Notes under the pieces: model-generated | What the model was told of the DNA's origin: nothing | The model's database searches: none | What the model saw: only the letters and a program-made list of their open reading frames with translations | DNA from: Polytrichum commune | Taxonomy: Eukaryota; Streptophyta; Polytrichopsida; Polytrichales; Polytrichaceae | Length of the DNA: 64,000 bases | NCBI GenBank assembly: GCA_950295325.1 | Contig: OX485805.1 | Span: 44,850,758 to 44,914,757, forward strand | Direction of reading: 5' to 3' | Position numbers and translations under genes: made by a program | Part shown: piece by piece, positions 26,787 to 39,104 of the stretch | How positions within the stretch are numbered: the stretch's first letter is position 1 | Layout: each line of letters opens with the position of its first letter

Positions 26787-26958
26787 GTCATTTTGCAACA
26801 ATTACCTTCAACGCGCCTCAGGGTTCATCAACTCTATTTTGAAAGTGTTCAAGTGCTCAGAGTTTGATTGGTATTATGTCACAAGGAGCTCCGGGGGGTT
26901 TACACTTGCAAAGGATGATAGAAGCCAGTTTCGAGCTTAGGTCTTGAGGAATTAAGAC

Positions 26959-29900
26959 ATGGACAGTTTACAGGAAGAGACTGCAACAGGGGACATTGCA
27001 AAGGGCGAGGTGCAGCAAAAGATCGGGAGGTTGCACTCTCTTCTTTTTGGCGTAGATGCAGCGTCTACCAAAGGGGAGACAGAGATTGCTCTTGGCTTGG
27101 GACTTCGTCTTCTTGGCTTTTTGGAAAGTGAATGTCAGACAGCAGAGGATATAATGTATGTAGAACCAATCAAGAGGCAAGTGCTCCAGAAGCTTGATGG
27201 AGCAGTTCAAAGGACAGAAATTCAGAAGTAAGCTATTTGTACTGGCCATGTACTTATCATGGCAATATCTATGAGTCAAGTGATTGTTGAGAGAAAAATG
27301 TATATCCGAGGATCAACTGAGCTGTAATGTGTCAACATTTCCATTTAGGGATGGATTTTCATTCTGTAAATTTCTGATTACATGCTGATTTTATTCCATG
27401 TGCGTATCTACCACATTTAATTCAACTTACTAATTCACAATAGCTGCGGGAAGTGATGCCAACTTTGTTTCGTATGTAGAGTTAAATGGACAATGAGTGA
27501 CTGTGCATCTAGGCGAGACTTTGAACCTAGTCCTGGATGAGTATTTGTATGTTTGTGAATAGATATAACATAGCAACGTCTCATTTATGCATCTACGCAG
27601 TCTGTTGTGGATCTCAATATCTTTCATCTTCGTAAATTGCCTCTACATGCAAAACTATAAAATTGATCATTTACATTTTCTGTAGAGTATATTGTAAACT
27701 AGATTTTGTTTGTCCAATTGCAGGGAAGCTTTGGAACAGGCGAAGGTTCCGGAAGGCTTCACATTCAAGTTGCATAAGGCCGTTGAGTTTGAGAAGATCA
27801 TAAATTCCAGATTCTATAACAGCTTCACGCCAAGGCCAGAAGCTCCTGGAAATACAGTCAGTGCTCTTTACTAACATCCTTCCTCACAATTCTGCAGATT
27901 GTGGATCAGGCTATACATTTTAATATTCATGATGACTAGTTGTGATCCATAGCCTACTGCAAAATGATAGCCATTTTCTGTAACAAATTTGGTAATTTAC
28001 AGCTCCATCACTACACAATGTCTCTACCTTAACTAGTTCTATCTCTATTTCTTACTAGAAACAATGGTCTCATGTTGGACATGTTGGCTTTTTGTTGCTT
28101 CTGTCAGGCTCAGTGTAGCATGAAAGAAATTTTAAACTCAGTTTCTGTAAAGGTGCCCTCCACAATAGAAGTGGCACATCAGAATGGGACTAGTGATAAA
28201 AAAGAAGATGGTGAAATCCTGAGAAGCAGTCGAGCTATGACACAATCGAGGCTTCCAACTCTGTACAGCAATGGGTTTCAGAAGGTGGTTGAACCTGCTC
28301 GTGATCTGACAGGTAGATTCTAAAGTAGTTTTATTTCAAAAACCATCTGTACATAGGACCTTGTCATTACCATGCAGGACATATGGAGACCTTAATTACA
28401 GAACCTTGTTTTATAGTCCATGCTTTTCTTTGCTCATAAATATGGTCAACGTCTTGACTTCCCCCAAGTCAAGAGAGTGGCTCATTTTGCTTTCTAAACA
28501 TTTACAATCTTATATGTGTACGTAAATGGACACTGTGTTAGGACAAATAGATTCAGCAGCATGCCAAGGTACTGAGAACACATGTGCTATTTATCTCGTT
28601 TGACAGATTCAAGCCAGCCTGAGCCTGGTTCTAGAGCAAAAGACATCGCATCTGTCAATGCAAATTCTGGTCCTTACCGCAGACTACTAACAGAATGCAA
28701 AGACATCGACGCTCTGCCCACCTCTGAGGCAGAAGAAAAGATAAACTTCTCTGGTTTGAACCGGAAACGACCTGGCAGTTTTTATGGAGCCAAAAGGAGG
28801 CCTGAGAAATTTAAGATGACTGCTAGGGATGTACCTAGGGAGGATATCAGCAGTGAAGATGATGCCCCTGCCGAGCCTCCAACACTCAACTTTGTGACAG
28901 CAAAACAGAAATGGGTAGGTTGAGTAAGCTTGTCGAGATTCTTCACAATGATCAGTTTCACCCACACTTTTTAAAAGCACTGACCCTGCATGTCCACCAG
29001 TAGCAGATCTGATGCACCAACATGTCTTCGGAAGCAAGCCCCTGGATGCTCTGGGAACAAAGAGTTTTAAATACCTGAATATGGACATATTATTGAAATT
29101 ATATCAGCTAATATGTTTGTCTTGCCACAGGCCAAATTTTATAATTGTTCAGTTTTCTTTTGAAAGTGACTCGCTATACAAATGATTATCAGGCTTGCAC
29201 ACAATTCTTCCAGTTGAGACATGGTTCCATCTGTGCCTGCAGGCTATTGATGCAGCGAAAAAGAATGGGGGCGTGTCAACTTCCTATCAGAGTGTGCCGA
29301 ATACCTCAGTGTCAACTTCCTATCAGAGCTTGCCTAATGCCACAGTGGCTCCAAGACCTACTGGTAAAACCTTAGGAATGTCAAGGCGAGGTGTCCGAGG
29401 CTCCTTCATACCTCCTATGCGGGGTGCAAATGGGGCTTCTGCAGGAGGTGCTCCTACTCCTGCTGCTGCTGCTGTGCCACGTGGGAATTCTAGCACTGAG
29501 AATGGACAGGAGGAGGCAACTCGCAAATGGTGAGCTTGCAGCAATTATATATATTTGATATAATATTAGAGAAATTTTTGGACACCTCATAGCACCTAGT
29601 ATAGAGCAGAAATATCCACCAACAGTTGATCTCTAAGAGAATTGCTGTTTATCTATTCACTTTTAAAGTGATAGCTGTGTTATTTTGAAGTTGGTGGATT
29701 AAATTGATTGTCATTGTGAATGAAAGGTGTAGATCTACCATTGTTGTACCTAATTATAGTAAACATGACGTGTGTATTTGTTATGTAGCATGGAGTTGCT
29801 AGCTGGACCAGATGGGGAGCTACCAGATAGATTGAAAAATTTGGAGCCTCGTCTCTTAGAGCATGTGAGCAATGAGATCATGGATCAAGATCCTAATGTT

Positions 29901-32596
29901 AGATGGGATGACATTGGTAAGTATCTTTTGATCAAGGGAACTGTTATAGTTGCTACAAGATGTGAATTCCCGAGTCTCTGTTGTTATTTGTGTATGGTTT
30001 ACTGAATTGAAGGGGATTTAGGATTTTGTACTAATTTTCAAGTATCTTTTTCAATGCAATTTGTCTCTGCACAAAGCAGTTGCTTGAATTCAACCTCGGT
30101 GTTTGTTCAGTCTCTCTCACCTGGTGCCAGTATTATTTTGGAGGCTTTCTGTCTATTGTATTGTGAATTTCCTCTGTTTGGATGGAAGTGCAACTTGTCA
30201 TATTACTCACTTCTAGACATGGGCGTTTCTTGCAGCTGGACTTGAGCATGCCAAGAAATGTGTCACAGAAATGGTTATTTGGCCCCTTCTTCGTCCCGAC
30301 ATATTTCAAGGCTGTCGAGCACCTGGCAAAGGGCTTCTGCTCTTTGGCCCTCCTGTAAGTTACATAGATCAAGATGAACTGCTGCATTATTAAGGCTAGT
30401 CTTGCTTCAAGAGTTACCTATATTAGACGAATCCTCAAAGTGGAAGTCTCCAGCTGGAGAAACTATTCTTCCCTGTCATTTCTGACAGCCAACCCATGAC
30501 TATGACATCTGTTTAATGGTCTTCTATGATGATCCTGTTCCATGTTATGCAAATCAGGGGACAGGGAAAACCATGATTGGCAAGGCAATAGCTGGTGAAG
30601 CGAAGGCAACATTCTTCTCCATATCAGCAAGTTCTCTAACAAGCAAATGGGTATGTTGGAAGATTCAATCAGTAGCAAGGGTTGACTTTTTCAAGTGGAG
30701 GTATTGCACAATTCAATGGTCCACGCCAGGTTCATATAGGACTTGTTTAGAGTGACACTGGTGAGGTGATTATATATGTTTGCACTACCTGTGTGCTATG
30801 AAAAGAGGACATGATGAATTGGAACGGATGTGGGTGTTGCAGATTGGTGAAGGTGAAAAGCTTGTCAGAGCTCTGTTTGGTGTTGCTAGCTGTCGTCAGC
30901 CAGCTGTGATATTCATCGATGAGGTTGACTCCTTGTTGTCACAGGTAGGTGCTTGAGTGGGGATGCAATATGGGTTTGCCTGCCTCTAACAGTACCCTCT
31001 ACACTTTCATATCAAGTTTTCATGCTAATGATATATTGAGAAATCCTGTGATGTTGCCTGATATTACTGGCTTGTGCTAATGCAGCGAAAATCTGAAGGA
31101 GAGCATGAGTCTAGCCGAAGGTTGAAGACCCAGTTTTTGATTGAGATGGAGGGGTGTGGAAGTGGGTCAGAGCAGATTCTTCTTATTGGTGTGTGAACCA
31201 CTATTTATTAAACAATAGCTAGGTCTTGAAAGAGTAAACGGTCGTTCCGTAAGAATCCACTGTCAGCAAAATTACTGCAATGTTTTTTTGGAGGAAGATA
31301 TCTAATTTAATTCATGAGATACCGATGTTAAACTTGACTGGAAATGCCCTCCAGATACTCTAAGTCTGCAGGGTGGCCAATATTTATTTATGTGGTCCCA
31401 GTGTTTTTGTGTAAGAACAATAGCATCTGTATAGAAGTTTCAAGTGTGTTCCAACTTTGGAGGCTAGTTTGCTATACTAATTCATGAGTGTGTTTTCACA
31501 AGTTTTGTGGTACTGCCTTGTTACTCTGGGCAGGAGCAACAAATAGACCTCAGGAGCTAGATGAAGCAGCACGCCGTCGTCTTTCTAAGCGTCTCTACAT
31601 CCCTCTTCCTTCCCATGGTACTACCTTTGTGCACATGGCCGGTTGGTATCATAAAAGTTAATAGGAATGTAATTCAATTGCAATGACAAAGCTAAGTGCA
31701 CTAGGTTTGCAATCAAGTTGGGATGTTAATGGATCTGGTTTCTTGTTGTTTTACAGCTGCAAGAGCATGGATAATTCGTAGCCTTTTACAGAGAGATGGG
31801 CTTCTTTCTCTAACAGATGAAGATATTGACTCCATCTGCAAGACCACTGATGGTAATTTCTTCAGCTCTTTCCCCAAGATGACTGTCATCCTTTGCTTTG
31901 GAGCTGAGTGCACAAAAATGGCCCTGAATGTTATTATCTCATGAATGTGATGACGGAACAGTAACATCTTTGAAAGAGACCATTGTGAAGCCGTTTTCAT
32001 CATTGCAACATTTACGTTGTTGGTAAAGCTTCATTTGCTTCAAAAGTTAAAAAATCATATTGTTCTGCTATTGTTAACACTAGCATTATTGCTTTTTTTA
32101 ACAAGATCAATATTAATGGCTTAGGATCTATTTGTGCATTTGCAGGATACTCTGGCTCAGACATGAAGAACCTTGTCAAAGAGGCCTCAATGGGCCCGCT
32201 CCGAGAAGCCTTGTCACAAGACCAAGATATTAACAACATCAGTAATGATAAACTGAGGCCCATCTCTCTGCAGGTCTGCTTTTTTCCTTTATTGAAACAC
32301 ATGAAAGATCTCATCCTGGTTGTTTGAACTCTGTTTACTTGTTTGATTGAATATAGAGTATCTGCTCATCAAGTTTATCACTTCAACCATGCTGAAAATC
32401 ACCTTGTTTTCAGGTATTTCTGCCAAGTTTGTTGACGGCCATGAATTTCTTTGATGTTGACATGCCTGGTGACATTGGTGATTATTCACTGCAGGATTTT
32501 GTGAGCGCCCTGCAACAAGTTAGACCTTCTGTCTCCCAAAGTGAGCTTGGGTTGTACGAGGACTGGAATCGACAATTTGGTAGCTTAGCCCTATAG
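26959..32596 (+). CDS. FIGNL1: Fidgetin-like 1 AAA ATPase (FIGNL1), 14 exons, 718 aa
   Basis: Exons: 26959-27227, 27724-27856, 28108-28312, 28607-28914, 29243-29529, 29789-29916, 30236-30354, 30558-30650, 30843-30944, 31086-31188, 31534-31617, 31757-31852, 32146-32273, 32495-32596. All introns are GT-AG and phases agree throughout (2157 nt). FIGNL1 is a nuclear meiotic AAA ATPase that limits crossovers and removes RAD51/DMC1 filaments. Seen here: a FVTAKQ motif at 298-303, in the place of the FxxA RAD51-binding motif of the family; Walker A GPPGTGKT at 481-488; Walker B IFIDE at 537-541; sensor/arginine-finger stretch GATNRP...[11 protein letters not shown]; and the C-terminal Vps4-type end with RPISLQDF and VRPSVS, closing in FGSLAL. 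An acceptor before 32410 would insert about 28 foreign residues; the one at 32494 gives the family sequence. In-frame TAA six bases upstream supports the start. Confidence 0.92.
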
Positions 32597-34517
32597 TACC
32601 CACAAGAGCCTGGGATAACTACTGTAAATTCATCTACACATCACCTTTTGCATCCTCTGCTGACTTTCAAAGCATCGGATGTTGTTGTACAAGTGTTAGC
32701 ATTGTCATGGAGGGTTATCTTAAAGCTGACCCAGTGGAGCCTTATCAAATGCCTACTAAAGGTTCCGAGTAAAAGATAGAAAATAACCAGAGAAACTTTT
32801 TCACGCTCATGATCATTGTTATTACCAATGGCAAGAGAGAGAGTCAGAAGAAACTGTTCAGGAAACCAGAATACAGATATAGGTAAGATTTGTTCTCACA
32901 TTCCAACCTTACTTGCTGAAGTTTGTTCCAGCAGACTGAAATTCACAGCACAGGCAATAGCGGACAGGTACTTCAGCAAACCACTCTCTACACCTAGATA
33001 AATGACTATGCAATTTTTTTTTACTACAATCTGGTCCTAGATTTATGGCACTGTAACAAAGACTGGCATGGGTTGCTTGAAACCCACCCCATCTTGGAAT
33101 TTTTTTTTCGTGGTCAGAAATGAAATCAGACAACGAGTACCAAAGACATCAGCTTAGACTTGGGATCTGCATTTAAGAACCAACAATAGGCCTTGCTTGT
33201 TGGTTTTCAAATATTTTGGCTAAGGACATTGTTCCACATTGTAAGGAACACATTACATTACTAAGGACATTGCACCACATAACATTACTAAGGACTATGA
33301 ACACAGTGTTATTTTCAAGTTATTTGCAATAAAAAAACATGTCCCCTACAAGTTGAGGGGACTAGAACCTGGGGAAAACTGATCTTCTATTGGTTGTCAG
33401 TTCATGTATTCATGGATATTTTATGGAGGAAGCAACACTTGCAAGGGGACATATGTCCAATTTCCAATCCTATTTTTGCATCTGTTTCATCATAGATTTG
33501 ATGACCCAACACGAGTTTCCTTGTGTACATATAATTGATAGAAGTTGGAGCACGTGAAAAATCAACCAAATAACACTCACATACCTTAAGTTTTGACATC
33601 ACCATGTCTTGTTGTAGGTTTTTTGATGGCTTTGGCTGAAAGTGGGAATGTGCTCATATAGGCCCCCCAGGCCCTAAGTGGCTGCCTTTCTTGGTCAATC
33701 TAGTTATCCTCCAAAATCCAAAATTATATGGCAATCACCTTGAAAGTTATACTACTAAGCACCATTTGCCTCAACGTTGCCAATTTTCTAGAGGTGATGG
33801 ACATAGAAAAAAGTAGCTTGAAAACCGCATCACAAGCTTTATTTACACAAAATTTGTCCTAATGTTGTCACCTAATGAGTCCACTAAGCTAATAAGGTAT
33901 GTTTACTGTATACATACCAATGTAAAGCTACATTCTTGTGATGCCATAATTCATGGATCCTTGCCATACATGTGTGCATCCATTGCACTAGTGATACACA
34001 AGGATGCATGGTAAACTCAAGTATGAGGTGCTTGAGTATGTTGAGATCACAAAAATTCTTGGTCAAAAAATTATAAAGTAATACCAAAATGTCTTTCTAG
34101 TGTGTGTAGGTGTGCATTTGTTTGTTTGTTTGTTAAATTATTTTTCAAAAAACTTTCATTCAATGTGTAGCTTGATATTGATGTTATGAGTACTCAACTC
34201 TACAATATCAAAATCATATCCCCAAAGAACATCACTAAAAGTATGTCCACAAACAAATGACTATATTTGGTTCTAGACACAAATCTCATGACCTTAATAT
34301 TTCTTGAGATCATAACATATTTCTTGCAAGGAAAGTATTAATATATATGTGTTTTTAGCCTATTTTCTTGAATTGACACTTTTTTGTTTTTGTTTTTGTT
34401 TTCGAGTCAATATGAACTACTTCTACCATCTTTAAAATATACACAATTTTGGAAGAAAAGAATTAGCCTATTTTCTTGAGTTGATACTTTTTTTTGGTTT
34501 TTTTTTGGTTTGAGTCA
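32597..34517. other. Intergenic DNA between FIGNL1 and SRP19
   Basis: The first ~250 bp are the FIGNL1 3' flank. No gene is supported beyond it. Near 34357 and 34463 a ~105-bp direct repeat starts with TAGCCTATTTTCTTGA followed by long T-rich runs. Confidence 0.5.
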
Positions 34518-34898
34518 CTTTCCATGACAGAGTGATTTTAGGGTTTGGAGGACGAGACCTTTCGTCAACACGTACCTTAGCTATGCTCTGTCTCGTCAAG
34601 GTTGCATAGGATTAGGGTTTGCGAAACCCCTTAATCAACCTTGACTTTCCAATACGGAGTGTTTTTGGGGTTTGGAGGACGAGACCATTCATCAACACGT
34701 ACCTTCGCTATACTCTGTCTCGTCAAGGTTGCAGAGGGTTAGGGTTTGCAAAACCCCTTGATCAACCGTGACTTTCCGTGACGAAGTGAATTTAAGATCA
34801 GAGGACGAGACCTTTCATCAACACGTACCTTGTCTACACTCTGTTTCGTCGAGGTTTCAGAGGATTAGGGTTTGAAAGGGTCTGGCGGAGCATCATCT
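34518..34898. repeat. Three tandem 127-bp repeats forming the SRP19 promoter/leader
   Basis: Units start at 34518, 34645 and 34772, each at CTTTCC, exactly 127 bp apart. All share GAGGACGAGACC, CATCAACACGTACCTT or a near match, CTCTGT and TCGTC-AGGTT. Each ends with TTAGGGTTT (34612, 34739, 34865), the plant telo-box (AAACCCTAA) on the other strand. Telo-boxes are common in promoters of plant translation-apparatus genes. The third unit runs into the SRP19 leader a few bases before its ATG. Confidence 0.85.
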
Positions 34899-34904
34899 GC
34901 GACG

Positions 34905-35797
34905 ATGGACACAAGCGCCACACTCGACGTTTCGCGCTGGACTGTCTTCTACCCGATCTACATTAACAACAAGAAGACGGCTGCGGAGGGCCGTCGAATA
35001 AGTATCTCGAACGCGTGCGAGAATCCGACGTGTGTGGAGATCGGCGATTGCTGTCAATACTTGAAACTACCGTGCGCAATTGAGGTTTGTGTCTTGTTCA
35101 TTCCCTGTTTCTTAATGAGTTTCTTCTTTTAGTGCTGTGATTTTGGTCTGAATTGCGAATTCGATGCACTTGGCAGTTGGATAAAGCGTACTCAAGGGAC
35201 TTCATGCAAAAGGGGCGTGTGAGAGTGCAGCTGAAACGAGAGGACGGGTCACTTATTAATCCGGCCATTCCCTCACGTAAGATCTCTCAAATTTTCAAAG
35301 TTGATCTTGTGTATAGTCCAAGTAATTGAAATTTCCATAATGTATGTTAGTGCACCACAATTCTTCAAGCAAGAATGCATGTCCCCAAAGTCTACTTCAC
35401 TCTTACTTTCTAAATATCGATAACTGTGAATGTAGACTCTACAAAACTTAGAGGCAAACCTTGCGCAATTTTTTTGGTGCAGATGCGCCATCTCGATATC
35501 ACCATTTTCCTCCTCAAACCTTTCTGCATCACTGGGGGCGTGTCTTTTCTAGGCATTGTTTCCATAACAGCAATATTGATCCCTCTGTCTTGACTATTTT
35601 GCTGCAATTTACAGCGTAGAGGATTGAGAAATACGTGGCTTTTATGATTGTGAACAGGTAAGGCATTGTGGACAAAGGTAGCGGAGCTTGTGCCGAAGCA
35701 TCAAGGTCGCACCAAAAAGCAGGAACCATCTGCGTCAGCTTCTGGTTCCAGTACTCCTGCAGGAAAATCTGGAAAGAGTGGAAAGAAAAAGAGATAA
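34905..35797 (+). CDS. SRP19: Signal recognition particle 19-kDa protein, three exons, 139 aa
   Basis: Exons are 34905-35084, 35177-35276 and 35658-35797, GT-AG introns, total 420 nt. SRP19 binds the SRP RNA tips in the S domain and prepares it for SRP54, so that the particle can target secretory proteins to the ER. Visible family features: RWTVFYPIYINNKKT at 11-25, EGRRI at 28-32, the YSRDF and KGRVRVQLK blocks in exon 2, and the LVPKHQGRTKK block followed by a Ser/Gly/Lys-rich basic tail ending KKKR. The length is normal for plant SRP19. The start ATG lies directly after the last 127-bp leader repeat; an ATG-less in-frame extension upstream is leader sequence. SRP19 and FIGNL1 are on the same strand, 2.3 kb apart, with no sign of joint transcription. 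Confidence 0.93.
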
Positions 35798-36953
35798 ATC
35801 CATTTTCGCAACTTGCTGATCTCCTACTTTCTGTCTCCACACTGCTCTGCTCAGCCCTACTACAAGCTGAGATTTCAGGTACTACAGGCGCTGCCACGCA
35901 CACACAAGAGGGTTTCTTCTTCCAGAGAGAAAATCTAGCTTTCCCAAGCCATTGGTTTGCAAAATTATTAGTGGGAGTTAGTGATGGCAACCTTTGAACA
36001 CTCCTTGACACTCCTGCAGTCTCAATTTCCTAGGGTGATGTTCTGCATGTGAATTTTAAGCCATTTTTTCTCAGATTGCAGACTTATTTTTTGTTGTATC
36101 CATTGCTTCTGCTTTGTGTATACAATCCATTGAATTGGCCAACAATTCACGAGAATCTAGTCCTCCATCAGGGAATGCACATCAATTTGAAACCAAATTC
36201 TCCTAACCCTGAACCGTTTTTATAGAAGCAACACATTCTGCGGTGGCAACTTGTTAGCCATTTCCTGTCCCTTCTTAGACACGATTGGTATGCCCAATGT
36301 ATGGTGTAAGAGAATGTTCAGTGCGTGGTTATATAAATATATATGTTGAATATATGCAACTTGCAACCATACAAAATGAACAAGTCTTTCTGAGGTATAA
36401 AGTAACAAACACGACAATGACATTGTCCATACATCCACTTGAATTAACGGTGTTTTGAGTTCATAATTTCAGCAGCAGCAGCAGTGTTGCTTCATAGACT
36501 ATGGATAGGTCCACTTCTAATTTTGTAAATTTAGGCATCGTGGTTTGATACTGAAATTGGGATACTTCTCAATAGCTCTAGGTATATTTAAGTAGATATG
36601 TTTAGGCAATTTGGAGACCTCATCCGCATATATGACAACAATAACCTAAGAGACGTCATTTTCTCAGCAGTTGTTGCTTGTGAATCCCACTTTGATAATG
36701 GTGGCACAACTCCTATGATGGAGTAACACCAGGTGCAGAGTTTCTTCGGTTGCTTTTTTATGATATGATTTTGTGAGATTTATTCAAAAAGTTGTCAAGC
36801 TTTGGAGGCGATGATGAACATTTCATATGAGCCTTGTCAGAACTCTGTCAAGGTTTGCCATGAAGGATGGGTTTCATGTTAGGGGAGCAAGAATAAGTCC
36901 AAGTTCAAGACCTTTTGGGATGGGGAGAGAGCACCAAGTCTCTGGACTTCCTT
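35798..36953. other. Convergent 3' flanks of SRP19 and the SINA ligase
   Basis: SRP19 (plus) and the SINA-type gene (minus) end toward each other. The interval would hold both 3' untranslated regions and polyadenylation sites. A small (CAG)n tract lies at 36472-36486. No other gene is supported. Confidence 0.55.
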
Positions 36954-39104
36954 TTAAGATTGAAGATGTATTTCTCTCCCTTGCACCTCTCGCTTGGCAT
37001 TCAGGAGCCAAGCGTACCTCTCTTTGAGTGCTGGGTTCTTGGCCAAATTACTTCCTCTTGGACTAGAGTTGTAAAGCGTCTGTTCATCAATCCCCTTCTC
37101 AAAATTTGCAGTGCTCTCTTTTCCCTGTCTGTCATTTAGAAAACGCACACTGACTTTGAATGGTGATGAAGATTGGGGCTGCTTTGGAACAGACAGAAAA
37201 TGTTTCATCCATTCTTTTGGTTTGTGATTCTCAATAGTGGTAGTCTCCATTGTATACAGTGTTGTCATCTCCTTGTCTGGGACACTTATTTGGATGTGAA
37301 ATGTTTTCTTCTCAACAAATGATGTGATGAAGAATGCTCTTCCCTCTGCCGGAGCTGGTAAAGTCACATGATGGAGGAGGTAAAACTCATCTTTTGCTTC
37401 CAAAATTATGTATCTTTCCAGGTTTCCAACGATGAACGATTCAGCTTCTCCCCATTCTTTTATGTGCACAGTTTTTGTGTTGTGGTTCTGTGAGAAATGG
37501 ACAGAGAATATGCACCTGGGGCCACGGTAATTGCATGTGTTGATTGGGCATTCAAGAGGAATGTACTTACAGCTGCTTTCGTGTAGTTTGCGTGTGTTCA
37601 ATTTCAACATTTCATTGCACCCGTGAGCAACGTGCGCACAACTTACTTTGAGTGATTCAAGAATCTTCTCGATGGCTCGGTTTCTGATGACTCCGATTGG
37701 CTTCAAACATGAGGGACATCCCTTGATGAGCTTCTTGCAGCAGGCTGAGCAGGCAAGATGGCCATTTTGACACTGTTTCCACACAACATATTCAGAACAC
37801 CAAATATATCACTGTGTTGAGCAGAGCTAGCTGCATACCATAATCTTACCCTGGTAAGTCTATACATCGAAATCAAGGGTGAGGACATGACTGGAAGATT
37901 TTGAAGAACAAAGATCAATTGAGGCTCAACATAATGACTAATAGACAGAGTGACTCTGTCGCTCTGTTGGCCTGCTAAACTGCGGACTGTCAGCATCAAA
38001 TCCACGCATGGGAGTCGTTCCTCCCATGTCAACTTTCCTCCCGCAACTGTTGATAAGCTCAATTCAGAACTTTCACGAAGAGACAGGCTAACTCTAACAC
38101 TGTCTCCACACATTCTGAAAACCAAAAGACACCCAATTGTTTTGAGCAGCGCTATATACCATATTCTTACCCTAGTAAGGCTATATATTTAATTCAAGGG
38201 TGGGGATGTGAATGAAATTCTAATTTTTTTGAAGAGCAAAGATCAATTCAGTCTCAATGTGATGACTAACAGGCAGAGTGTGACTTTGTCACTGTCTCGG
38301 CCGGCTGAACTTATACAGACTGTTAGCATCAAATTATGATTCATCTCCAAATTTCCTTCCACAACTGAATTATGAGCTGAATTCGGAACTTTCACCAAGC
38401 GATTAGATAGCTAGTTTCAGAACGTAATGACCACTACCAAGAATACCTTACTGAGCTTCATGACTTGGAAGAGCATCATGCTCCGTGCATTAGCGTTCCA
38501 TTTTTTTCTTTCTTTCTAAAAACCTTCGTGAGTCCATGGCAAGCAGCTCTCAGATTCAAGCAAGATCACAGCTGTATACACAATGAGGAATATCATAAGT
38601 GAGTACCTGAAACACTGGGGATGAGAAGTGCTCCATGCAGATAGTGCAGTCCAGGGTGTCTAGGTCAAAGTCATACTTGGGCTTGGCAATAATGTTTTCT
38701 CCGTCATGTGCAATAGAAGGGGCTTTTCCAGCATCGATGCTAATCTCTCCATGGGATCTCTTCACACCTTTCGCAGCCACGCTTTCCAGTGGGTTTTGGC
38801 TCTGCGTTAGAAGGAATAGACGAAAAGGAAATTTAGCATAATAAAACCGTTAATTACACGTACACTTAATCCTCCACCAGATTTCCACTACACAGCCCTA
38901 ATTAAACGTCTTAAGAGGTCACCGTTGCCACCTCTTCAATATATTCTCCAAGAGCCCGGGACTCACATCCCATAAATGACCGCAACACGTGAGATTCATT
39001 ACAACAATAGTCGATCTTGCATCGAATACACACACCTTCATCTCTTGCTCCTCCTCTGCTCCTCTGGCTCTGCAAAGCAATGAAGGAGCCCTTCCTAACC
39101 CCAT
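36954..39104 (-). CDS. SINA/SIAH-type RING E3 ubiquitin ligase, three exons, 360 aa
   Basis: Minus-strand exons are 39104-39036, 38801-38607 and 37772-36954, all phase 0 with GT-AG introns; the stop is TAA at 36956-36954. SINA/SIAH ligases use a RING domain to recruit an E2 and a C-terminal TRAF-like domain to bind substrates. The RING is split by an intron: C75 and C78 in exon 2, then C89, H93, C96, C99, C107 and C110 in exon 3 (CQNGHLACSAC...CPSC), the family spacing. A SIAH zinc-finger region follows, from CAHVAHGC to HFSQNH. The remaining ~200 residues occupy the place of the SINA domain but are divergent and end in a basic tail. The N-terminal exon is inferred from phase and splice sites; translation could also begin at the ATG at 39041. 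The central intron holds a tandem duplication. Confidence 0.82.
37816..38414. repeat. Two ~280-bp tandem copies inside the SINA-gene intron
   Basis: Copy A (37816-38093) and copy B (38140-38414) share TTGAGCAG, a CTTACCCT(G/A)GTAAG word, TTCAAGGGTG-like and AAGATCAATT stretches, GACTGT(C/T)AGCATCAAAT and a GAACTTTCAC(G/C)AAG end; the period is about 323 bp. Read on the minus strand, copy A is open and includes KLTWE, a word resembling the core of SINA C-terminal domains. It is not in the frame of exon 3. Confidence 0.7.

Larger units (their letters stand above)
25515..26958 (+). promoter_or_regulatory. FIGNL1 promoter/5' leader region with likely leader intron
   Basis: Bases ~25515-25700 are clearly richer in C and G than the surroundings, with CT-rich runs typical of a plant transcript leader. 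A strong donor (CTC|GTAAGT) lies near 25728. Possible acceptors before the start codon are near 26752 and 26820. The coding start at 26959 is preceded in frame by TAA at 26953-26955, so this whole stretch is non-coding. It also contains a (TG)n tract at 25847-25869 and a ~330-bp internal duplication. Confidence 0.55.

Noticed and set aside
32411-32494. Coding use of 32414-32494 in FIGNL1 (open, in frame)
   Set aside because: It would insert about 27 residues between RPISLQ and DFVSAL, which are adjacent in the family. The acceptor CTGCAG at 32494 restores the normal sequence.
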